Source of the DNA: Paraktedonobacter sp039923935
GTDB lineage: Bacteria > Chloroflexota > Ktedonobacteria > Ktedonobacterales > Ktedonobacteraceae
Length of the DNA: 10,051 nt
Assembly: GCA_039923935.1 (NCBI GenBank)
Contig: JBDTBU010000118.1
Coordinates: 1-10,051 of the forward strand
Direction of reading: 5' to 3'
Under the pieces are notes generated by a model. The model ran no database searches. It saw only the letters and a list, made by a program, of their open reading frames with translations, and was not told the DNA's origin. Positions 1-6,158 of the stretch are shown one piece after another. Both the position numbers and the translations under genes were made by a program. Each line of letters begins with the position of its first letter. The stretch's first letter is position 1.

Positions 1-1136
<1,136 letters not shown>

Positions 1137-1148
1137 GAAAATCGTTTT

Positions 1149-1197
1149 AGTGATGGTGGGAGAAAATTGGCTGCGCTCATTTTCTCCCACCATCACT
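1149..1197 (+). terminator. Perfect 19-bp hairpin after tuf
   Basis: The arms at 1149-1167 and 1179-1197 are perfectly complementary (19 bp) around an 11-nt loop. The loop can add GGC/GCT pairs around a TGC triloop. It starts 12 nt after the tuf stop, which suggests termination or 3'-end protection. There is no T-run downstream (the next bases are GAACGAAAAAAAC), so it is not a standard intrinsic terminator. It could act on either strand. Confidence 0.75.
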
Positions 1198-1323
1198 GAA
1201 CGAAAAAAACTCTCGTCCATACTGGCCGCGACAGTTATTTGTTGAACTGCGTTTAATGGGAGAGAGAGGGTGTGATTCTGGCACAACCGTATAGGGCTTT
1301 TGGTAATGAAGAGTAGTAGCCCC

Positions 1324-1352
1324 TTGTGAGGAATCAGGAAAACCTATATAAT
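1324..1352 (+). promoter_or_regulatory. Sigma70-type promoter for rpmG-secE-nusG-ribosomal operon
   Basis: The -35 is TTGTGA (1324-1329), followed by a 17-nt spacer and a perfect -10 TATAAT (1347-1352). It lies 46 nt upstream of rpmG and downstream of the tuf hairpin. The same -10 with the same three following bases (TATAATGCG) and an almost identical -35 occurs before rpsO, which strengthens both calls. I see no other clear element in the rest of the tuf-rpmG gap. Confidence 0.75.
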
Positions 1353-1398
1353 GCGTTGTGCAATCAATCGATTACATCCCTGAAAGAAGGAGAAGAAA

Positions 1399-1569
1399 AT
1401 GGCCGGTAAAGGTAAAGAGAATCGAATCGTCGCAACCTTGGCTTGTACTGAGTGCAAACAGCGCAACTATTCGACCTCGAAAAACAAAAAGAACAACCCG
1501 GAACGTCTCGAATTGAGAAAGTTCTGCCGCACTTGTCGCGTACCTACATCTCATCGTGAAACCAAGTAA
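1399..1569 (+). CDS. rpmG: 50S ribosomal protein L33, zinc-ribbon (C+) form
   Basis: This 56-residue protein is normal in length for L33, a small protein of the large ribosomal subunit. It starts with MAGKGKENRIV and ends with TSHRETK. Cysteines 16, 19, 43 and 46 form two CxxC pairs, the zinc-binding version of the family. The ATG at 1399 follows AAGGAG (1387-1392) at a 6-nt spacing. It is the first gene after the 1324-1352 promoter. A stable hairpin at 1585-1627 separates it from secE; in several phyla a tRNA-Trp gene lies in this position, but none is seen here. The call is secure because length, motif pattern and context agree. Confidence 0.95.
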   Translation: MAGKGKENRIVATLACTECKQRNYSTSKNKKNNPERLELRKFCRTCRVPTSHRETK

Positions 1570-1584
1570 TAGGGTAGCTCCTTT

Positions 1585-1627
1585 CTGATTGAACACCAGA
1601 AACGCGCTCTAGCGTTTGTTCAATCAG
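1585..1627 (+). terminator. Stem-loop between rpmG and secE (partial terminator or processing site)
   Basis: An 11-bp perfect outer stem (1585-1595 with 1617-1627) encloses a 5-bp inner stem (1601-1605 with 1612-1616), with a 5-nt bulge on the 5' side and a 6-nt loop. It begins 15 nt after the rpmG stop. No T-run follows, and no promoter is visible before secE. It may therefore be a partial terminator or an RNA-processing or stability element within one transcript rather than the end of an operon. Confidence 0.55.
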
Positions 1628-1681
1628 CATAAAAAGGGTAGCGGTCACTACTCTCATGAAACTGATCGAGAAAGGTTGAAC

Positions 1682-2053
1682 GTGGCAAATAAAATGTCCG
1701 AGAAAAAGAAAAGCGCCAACCAGAGCAGCGAGATGGAAGAACCAAAAGCGCGTGCCAGCGAGAGAAATGCGAAAGCATCCGCTCGCGACGAGCGCCAAAG
1801 CAGACCTGTGCGGCGTGACACTAAAGCCGCGTCCGTATCTGCGAAGAAGTCGGATGGGTTCACCAACAGACCAGCGGTGCGTTTTGTGCGCGAGGCGTAT
1901 CGCGAGTTGCGTTACAAAGTCACTTGGCCAACAGCTTTAGAAGCTCGGAATATGACCATCGCGGTGATTATACTTTCTCTGGTTGTGGGTTTGATCCTAG
2001 GCTTGGTAGACGCAGGACTTTTCCAACTCTTCAAACTGATTACGGGCAAATAG
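1682..2053 (+). CDS. secE: Preprotein translocase subunit SecE, with long charged N-terminal extension
   Basis: SecE is the small essential membrane subunit that clamps SecY in the SecYEG protein-export channel. I chose the GTG at 1682 (123 residues) because AAAGG (1671-1675) precedes it by 6 nt. The longer reading from a TTG at 1616 would begin inside the hairpin at 1585-1627. The conserved SecE core is at residues 65-84 (amphipathic helix RFVREAYRELRYKVTWPT). One membrane-spanning segment follows at about 91-113, with a short tail to residue 123. Residues 1-62 are low-complexity and rich in Lys, Arg, Glu, Ser and Ala, probably a disordered cytoplasmic extension. It makes the protein about twice the length of a minimal one-helix SecE. 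The neighbour nusG is the classic partner, 35 nt or less downstream. Another possible start is the internal ATG at 1694. Confidence 0.93.
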   Translation: MANKMSEKKKSANQSSEMEEPKARASERNAKASARDERQSRPVRRDTKAASVSAKKSDGFTNRPAVRFVREAYRELRYKVTWPTALEARNMTIAVIILSLVVGLILGLVDAGLFQLFKLITGK

Positions 2054-2088
2054 TCTTGCAACCCAGGGAATGAATGAGGGGAAATGCT

Positions 2089-2679
2089 GTGGTTACTGAA
2101 CATACCGATGAATCTGATCTGCCAGAGTCGCATCAAAGCGATGGGACAGGCGACCCTGTCTGGTACGCGATCCATACCTATTCGGGCTATGAGAATAAGG
2201 TCAAGACCCATCTGGAAGCGCGTATCGCCTCGATGGATATGCGCAACAAGATTTTTCGAATTCTTGTGCCAATGGAAGAAGAAGTCGAGATTAAACAGGG
2301 CCAGCGGCGCACGGTGCAGCGCAAAGTCTTCCCTGGCTATGTGTTGGTCGAGATGGTCATGAGCGACGAGGCTTGGTATGTTGTACGTAACACACCAGGT
2401 GTCACAAGCTTTGTTGGTTCTGGCACAAAGCCGGTGCCGCTGCATGAAGATGAGATGCGTTCCATTCTAAAGCAGGCTACCAAAGAGACAGAGAAGCCCA
2501 AAGCCAAGATCAATTTCTCTAAAGGTCAGAGTATACGTGTGGTTGACGGACCGTTCACCGAGTTTATCGGCACGGTCAGCGATATTAATATGGATAAGAA
2601 CAAGGTGACCGTCCTTGTCTCTTTCTTTGGTCGGGAAACGCCCGTCGTCCTGGATTTCCTCCAGGTTGAAAAAATTTGA
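2089..2679 (+). CDS. nusG: Transcription termination/antitermination factor NusG
   Basis: NusG binds the RNA polymerase clamp through its NGN domain and contacts Rho or ribosomal protein S10 through its KOW domain. The GTG at 2089 (196 residues) is preferred because GAGGGG (2077-2082) sits 6-8 nt before it. The in-frame ATG at 2074, which gives 201 residues, has only a weak AGGGA close to it but cannot be excluded. The NGN domain spans about residues 24-130, with the opening WYAIHTYSGYE and the FPGYVLVEM strand at 81-89. The KOW domain is at about 144-196 (GQSIRVVDGPF, then FFGRETPVVLDF). The first 22 residues are an acidic, probably flexible leader. It lies tightly between secE and rplK, the usual order. 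Confidence 0.95.
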   Translation: MVTEHTDESDLPESHQSDGTGDPVWYAIHTYSGYENKVKTHLEARIASMDMRNKIFRILVPMEEEVEIKQGQRRTVQRKVFPGYVLVEMVMSDEAWYVVRNTPGVTSFVGSGTKPVPLHEDEMRSILKQATKETEKPKAKINFSKGQSIRVVDGPFTEFIGTVSDINMDKNKVTVLVSFFGRETPVVLDFLQVEKI

Positions 2680-2695
2680 GGAATAGTGAGATAGC

Positions 2696-3121
2696 ATGGC
2701 AAAGCGTGTTAAAGCTGTAGTGAAGCTACAGATCCCAGCAGGAAAAGCGAACCCAGCACCGCCAATTGGTACTGCGCTTGGTCCCCAGGGCGTCAATATT
2801 ATGGCGTTCTGTAAGGAATACAACGAGCGTACCGCTAACCAGGTGGGTATGGTTATTCCTGCCGAAATTACGATTTACGAGGATCGTTCGTTTACATTTG
2901 TGACGAAGACCCCGCCAGTGCCGGACTTGCTGAAAAAAGCTGCTAGCGTGGCTAAAGGCTCAGCAACGACCAACAAAACCAAAGTTGGCGCTATTGACCG
3001 CACCAAGTTGCGCGAGATTGCCGAACTGAAAATGAAAGACCTCAACGCGATCACAATTGAAGGCGCTGAGAGCATGGTCATAGGCACGGCTCGCAGCATG
3101 GGTATTACGATCAACGATTAA
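2696..3121 (+). CDS. rplK: 50S ribosomal protein L11
   Basis: L11 binds 23S rRNA at the GTPase-associated centre, where EF-Tu and EF-G act. The 141 residues match the family length. The N-terminal domain has the Pro-rich signature PAPPIGTALGPQGVN at about 20-34. The C-terminal rRNA-binding domain ends with GTARSMGI. The gene lies 16 nt after nusG, so it is clearly cotranscribed. The ribosome-binding site is not strong: GAGG overlaps the nusG stop region about 14 nt before the ATG, so translation may be partly coupled to nusG. Confidence 0.98.
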   Translation: MAKRVKAVVKLQIPAGKANPAPPIGTALGPQGVNIMAFCKEYNERTANQVGMVIPAEITIYEDRSFTFVTKTPPVPDLLKKAASVAKGSATTNKTKVGAIDRTKLREIAELKMKDLNAITIEGAESMVIGTARSMGITIND

Positions 3122-3177
3122 TTTTCCGCCCGAAAGTCACTGCGGTAACATTGCCACAAGGAGGGCATCAAGAAATA

Positions 3178-3882
3178 ATGGCAAAACACGGAAAGAAATA
3201 TCTAGAGGCGCAGAAGCTTGTCGAACCTGATAAGTTGTATCTGCCCCAAGAAGCAGTCTCACTCCTCAAGAAGATGAACTATGTTAAGTTCGATGCGACG
3301 CTTGAGGTCCATATGAAACTAGGGGTTGACCCTCGTCATGCCGACCAGATGGTGCGCGGTGTTGCGATGCTGCCTGCTGGTACTGGTAAAGAGGTGAAGG
3401 TACTGGTGTTCGCTCAGGGCGAAAAAGCCAACGAGGCGACGGCAGCCGGTGCGGACTTCGTGGGATTGGACGATTTGATCAAGCAGATCGAGGCTGACTG
3501 GCTCGGTTTTGATGTGGCTATTGCCACTCCCGATGTCATGGGCAAGGTCGGACGCCTGGGTAAAAAGCTCGGCCCTCGCGGCCTGATGCCCAGCCCGAAA
3601 GCTGGCACGATTACCTTCGATATCGCCAGGACTGTCCAGGATGTGAAGGCTGGTCGCGTCGAATTTAAAGTCGATAAAACCGCTCTCTTGCATATCCCTG
3701 CTGGCAAAATGTCCTTCAGTGAGGAGTCTTTGATGGCAAACCTCACATCGGTGATGGACGCGGTGTCCCGCGCCAAGCCGTCCGGTGCCAAGGGCACATA
3801 TGTGAAGAGCGTGGTTGTCTCTTCCACCATGTCGCCGAGCATCCATCTGGATGTCTCAGAAGCCATGGCCCTGAAGCCGTAA
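3178..3882 (+). CDS. rplA: 50S ribosomal protein L1
   Basis: L1 forms the mobile stalk at the ribosomal E site and in several bacteria also represses its own L11-L1 mRNA. The ATG at 3178 gives 234 residues, the usual size, and starts MAKHGKKY like other L1 proteins. AAGGAGGG (3158-3165) precedes it by 12 nt. An earlier in-frame TTG at 3151 would put the ribosome-binding site inside the gene, so it is rejected. The L1 signature GKKLGPRGLMPSPKAGT is at residues 128-144. The protein ends in the common SIHLDVSEA strand. It is 56 nt downstream of rplK. I could not point to an L1-binding site in the mRNA. Confidence 0.98.
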   Translation: MAKHGKKYLEAQKLVEPDKLYLPQEAVSLLKKMNYVKFDATLEVHMKLGVDPRHADQMVRGVAMLPAGTGKEVKVLVFAQGEKANEATAAGADFVGLDDLIKQIEADWLGFDVAIATPDVMGKVGRLGKKLGPRGLMPSPKAGTITFDIARTVQDVKAGRVEFKVDKTALLHIPAGKMSFSEESLMANLTSVMDAVSRAKPSGAKGTYVKSVVVSSTMSPSIHLDVSEAMALKP

Positions 3883-3929
3883 CGCAACATACACATAACA
3901 CACTCTTTTGCTCCTGGCTTTTGCTGGGA

Positions 3930-4136
3930 AACCGAAGATAGCAAGTATGCCAACTGGCATGTAAATGGCCCTCGCTTGCGAGTGCTGGCTTGCCGAGGTC
4001 AGATGTCACTTTTTATCGTCTAACTCAGGTATTGTGCCGGAGGGAAATCTCTCCTGGCCCGTGCCTGCCTGCAACGATACACAGCAACAGATGAACTCGC
4101 ATGGTCTTCGGTGAGATACCGGAGACCATGTTTTTT
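3930..4136 (+). promoter_or_regulatory. L10 leader RNA (autoregulatory leader of rplJ-rplL) with attenuator
   Basis: The 341-nt gap between rplA and rplJ holds no gene. It contains small hairpins (ATGCC/GGCAT at about 3947-3960; CTCG/CGAG at about 3971-3982) and CCGAGGT at 3993-3999. From memory, CCGAGGT resembles the conserved segment of Bacillus-type L10 leaders that binds L10-(L12)n. The segment ends in a U-tract terminator just upstream of rplJ. The 6-mer CCGGAG occurs twice: at 4037-4042 and in the terminator 3' arm at 4119-4124. The first copy could pair with the terminator 5' arm (4106-4111) and act as antiterminator. The type of element and its position are well supported; the exact 5' border and the fold are inferred. 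Confidence 0.72.
4100..4136 (+). terminator. Intrinsic terminator (attenuator) in the L10 leader
   Basis: A 12-bp stem pairs 4100-4111 with 4119-4130 (one G-U pair) around a 7-nt loop, followed immediately by six T's (4131-4136). It lies 87 nt before the rplJ start, on the coding strand inside the operon. It is therefore most likely conditional, cutting rplJ-rplL expression when L10 is in excess. It is the only textbook U-tract terminator in the window. Confidence 0.85.
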
Positions 4137-4139
4137 ATG

Positions 4140-4190
4140 TTCTGTTGTATGTGTGTCTTGCGCAATAGGAAAGACGTATATACAACAGAA
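4140..4190 (+). promoter_or_regulatory. 20-bp stem-loop between attenuator and rplJ ribosome-binding site
   Basis: Bases 4140-4159 pair without interruption with 4171-4190. The outer 11 bp (from TTCTGTTGTAT) are perfect. A short stretch with G-U pairs follows, then 5 perfect bp (GTCTT/AAGAC), around an 11-nt loop. It starts 3 nt after the attenuator T-run and ends 16 nt before the rplJ Shine-Dalgarno. Possible roles are RNase III-type processing, or holding the ribosome-binding site open or closed. The function is not known from the sequence. Confidence 0.6.
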
Positions 4191-4223
4191 GTACCAACTT
4201 CCTCAGAAAGGAGGAGAAGCGAG

Positions 4224-4754
4224 ATGCCTACACAGGCCAAATCAGAAAAAATCACTGAATTGACCGACAAACTCAACCGTTCGAGTGTCACTATTTTGGT
4301 GCAGACGCAGGGTTTGAAGGTCAAGGATATGAACGACCTGCGTGCTAAGATGCGTGCGGCCAAGGTAGAGTTCCAGATCGCCAAGAATACGCTCCTACGC
4401 ATTGCCTCGGAGCGAAATGAGATGTCAGAACTGGACACTAGCATCTTCAATGGTCAGACCGCCGTAGCGTTCGGCTATGATGACGAGGTTGCTGCGGCCA
4501 AAGCCGTCAACGACTACATCACGACCTCGAAGATCGTCGTGCTGAAGTCCGGCATTCTGGGAGGCCGCGCCCTTACGGCCAAACAGGTGGAGAGCCTGGC
4601 CAAATTGCCTGGTGGCAAAAAGCAAGTCAAGGCTCAGGTCGTGGGAACTATCCAGGGACCAGCCGCTAGCCTTGTTGGATTGTTTAACGCGCCTTTGCGC
4701 GATCTGTGTTACGTACTTCAAGCGCATGCCGAACAGTTGCAGAGCGCTGAATAA
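4224..4754 (+). CDS. rplJ: 50S ribosomal protein L10
   Basis: L10 anchors L7/L12 dimers to the ribosome and, in complex with them, binds its own leader RNA. The ATG at 4224 follows a strong AAAGGAGG (4207-4214) at 9 nt, giving 176 residues, normal for the family. Earlier in-frame starts from 4101 would run through the attenuator and hairpin and are rejected. The N-terminal rRNA-binding domain is recognisable (TILVQTQGLKVKDMNDLR, then FQIAKNTLLRIA). The C-terminal helix that carries L12 ends LCYVLQAHAEQLQSAE. rplL follows after 21 nt. Confidence 0.97.
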   Translation: MPTQAKSEKITELTDKLNRSSVTILVQTQGLKVKDMNDLRAKMRAAKVEFQIAKNTLLRIASERNEMSELDTSIFNGQTAVAFGYDDEVAAAKAVNDYITTSKIVVLKSGILGGRALTAKQVESLAKLPGGKKQVKAQVVGTIQGPAASLVGLFNAPLRDLCYVLQAHAEQLQSAE

Positions 4755-4775
4755 AAAATTAGGAGGAAAAAATCC

Positions 4776-5153
4776 ATGTCCGTTGAAACCATCATTTCTG
4801 ATATCGAAAAATTAAATGTCCTTGAGTTGGTTGATCTTTCCAAGACCTTGCAGGAAAAATGGGGCGTAAGTGCCGCTCCTGTCGCCTCATCTGGCCCTGC
4901 CGTCGCCGCCGAGGCCGCCCCGGTTGCTGTGGTTGAAGAGCAGACCGAGTTCGACGCCATTCTCACTGAGATTGGTTCTGAGAAGATCAAGGTCATCAAA
5001 GTTGTGCGTGAGCTGACCGGCCTGGGCCTGAAAGAGGCCAAAGAGGTTGTGGATAGCGCACCCAAAGCAGTCAAAGAAGCTGTCTCTAAAGAAGAGGCTG
5101 AGAAAATTGCTGCGGCTCTGGCCGAAGTTGGCGCCAAAGTTACTATTAAGTAG
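4776..5153 (+). CDS. rplL: 50S ribosomal protein L7/L12
   Basis: L7/L12 is the multi-copy stalk protein that recruits translation GTPases. It has 125 residues. The N-terminal dimerisation and L10-binding part is at about 1-31. An Ala/Pro/Val/Glu-rich hinge spans about 32-55. The compact C-terminal domain has the conserved EKIKVIKVVRELTGLGLKEA helix-turn and ends AEVGAKVTIK. AGGAGGA (4761-4767) precedes the ATG by 8 nt, one of the strongest ribosome-binding sites here, as expected for a protein made in several copies per ribosome. Downstream is a long hairpin rather than the usual rpoB. Confidence 0.98.
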   Translation: MSVETIISDIEKLNVLELVDLSKTLQEKWGVSAAPVASSGPAVAAEAAPVAVVEEQTEFDAILTEIGSEKIKVIKVVRELTGLGLKEAKEVVDSAPKAVKEAVSKEEAEKIAAALAEVGAKVTIK

Positions 5154-5201
5154 CAATGCATCCATACTCGGAAACTGCGAATCGCTTATAGCGGCAGCAT
5201 A

Positions 5202-5262
5202 GTTTGTGTTTGGTAATGGGTTGTGTAGGCTACGCCCACACAACCCATTACCAAACACAAAC
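5202..5262 (+). terminator. Perfect 25-bp hairpin after rplL
   Basis: The arms at 5202-5226 and 5238-5262 are complementary over 25 bp. After one A-C mismatch a further GGC/GCC stem with a TAC triloop follows. It starts 48 nt after the rplL stop and ends 61 nt before the next promoter's -35, as expected for the end of the ribosomal operon. There is no T-run downstream. The apical segment AGGCTACGCCC is close to that of the tuf hairpin (TGGCTGCGCTC). Confidence 0.78.
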
Positions 5263-5323
5263 CTAGCGAAGCGCCGCAGGTGCTGAGGCTTTGACAAGAG
5301 TAACCAACCAAAAGAGTGAGGGC

Positions 5324-5352
5324 TTGTATTCGCGAAGCGGTTGAACTATAAT
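5324..5352 (+). promoter_or_regulatory. Sigma70-type promoter for rpsO
   Basis: The -35 is TTGTAT (5324-5329), followed by a 17-nt spacer and a perfect -10 TATAAT (5347-5352). It lies after the rplL hairpin and 54 nt before the rpsO start. Architecture, spacer and the following GCG match the rpmG promoter. The TTGACA at 5291-5296 is too far away to be its -35. Confidence 0.75.
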
Positions 5353-5406
5353 GCGAATGTAGCATTTCCCTTGCTCATCTTGGCATAACAGGAGGTGTAG
5401 AAGACC

Positions 5407-5676
5407 GTGCCTTTTACTGTAGAAGACAAAGCGGTAGTCATTGCGAACTCCCGCGTACATGAGACTGATACCGGCTCGCCTGAAGTTCAGGTTTCCATCT
5501 TAACGAGTCGGATCAATCAGCTTACCGAGCATCTCAAAGTGCATAAACATGACTTGCACACCAAGCGAGGACTGAGACTGATGGTAGGTCAGCGCCGTCG
5601 GCTCCTGGCTTATTTGAGCAAAAAAAGCCCGGCCCGTTATCGTGCGCTGATCGCGAATCTTGGCTTGCGTCATTAA
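5407..5676 (+). CDS. rpsO: 30S ribosomal protein S15
   Basis: S15 is an early-binding 16S rRNA protein of the small-subunit platform. The 89 residues equal the standard family length. The start is GTG at 5407, supported by a strong GGAGGTG (5391-5397) 9 nt upstream and by the length of the protein. The signature is complete: DTGSPEVQVSILTSRINQLTEHLKVHKHDLHTKRGL in two pieces, then RRRLLAYL. pnp follows in the same direction, the widespread rpsO-pnp arrangement, but only after 482 nt. Confidence 0.98.
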   Translation: MPFTVEDKAVVIANSRVHETDTGSPEVQVSILTSRINQLTEHLKVHKHDLHTKRGLRLMVGQRRRLLAYLSKKSPARYRALIANLGLRH

Positions 5677-6158
5677 TCTAGGTTAGGAACCCCAGAGCTA
5701 AAGCGAGGGGTGTCCACTCACGCAAACGCTGATGGTTGTGTTGGGTGCGGTCGGCGCACAATTTTGGCCTGCGCCGCATTTCGGGCCGACCGCAGCTCCA
5801 TTTTCTCCCACCGTGGCAAACCCATTTGCTGTGTTGAAGAGATAGCGACAATTTTACCGGATTATTCCCCGCATACTCGTTGAGAAGAGTCCACGAGTAC
5901 ACCACACCTGAAACCGCAGGATACAAAAGTGTGAACAAGCGACACATTGAGTAGAGTAGCATAAAAGAAGCAGAACTGAAAACGAGACATATCTATCCAG
6001 GAATGAACCAGGACGGGTTAAAAGTAACTGGATAGCGAGCAGGGGAAGCTAGTTATTACAAGAAGAAAAGTCCCCTTGAAACAAAAGCTGGAAGAGCAGC
6101 CTGTTTAGAGAGAGGCCAGAGAAAAGGCCGTAGGGGATATCTAGTAGTCGGAGGAAGT
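5677..6158 (+). promoter_or_regulatory. rpsO-pnp intergenic region, structured RNA leader of pnp
   Basis: There is no credible gene in these 482 nt. Beyond the large hairpin at 5746-5794 it contains a 7-bp stem (5874-5880 with 5893-5899). An 8-bp stem pairs 5993-6000 with 6028-6035, with an inner AACC/GGTT. The 6-mer AGGGGA occurs at 6041-6046 and 6132-6137, and TCCCCT lies between them at 6071-6076. The last 100 nt are purine-rich. I find no convincing promoter; poor -35/-10 candidates near 5826-5852 and 5939-5965 are not called. In E. coli the pnp leader is the site of PNPase autoregulation after RNase III cleavage. A similar role here is inference. Confidence 0.5.
5746..5794 (+). terminator. 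Long imperfect hairpin after rpsO (terminator or processing site)
   Basis: A 10-bp GC-rich stem pairs 5746-5755 (TGCGGTCGGC) with 5785-5794. Bases 5752-5758 can alternatively pair with 5770-5776 (7 bp), so the RNA can form a two-part hairpin or switch between forms. It starts 69 nt after the rpsO stop. There is no T-run. It could limit read-through from rpsO into pnp or be an RNase III target. Confidence 0.5.

Noticed and set aside
1570..1681. tRNA-Trp gene between rpmG and secE
   Set aside because: Looked for because of gene order in other phyla; no cloverleaf, T-loop or CCA end is visible, only a bulged hairpin.
3990..4019. Promoter TTGCCG / TATCGT before rplJ
   Set aside because: Weak match (4 of 6 in each box), and it overlaps the CCGAGGT core of the L10 leader, which must already be in the RNA.
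4101..4223. Upstream in-frame extension of rplJ
   Set aside because: It would translate the attenuator and the following hairpin. L10 family length and the strong AAAGGAGG fix the start at 4224.
5291..5296. Perfect TTGACA as -35 for rpsO
   Set aside because: It is 50 nt from the TATAAT at 5347; TTGTAT at 5324 has the correct 17-nt spacing. No -10 is found at the right distance from TTGACA.
5678..5962. 94-codon minus-strand frame in the rpsO-pnp gap
   Set aside because: No ribosome-binding site or recognisable motif, and it covers the 5746-5794 hairpin and other RNA structures. Chance frame most likely.
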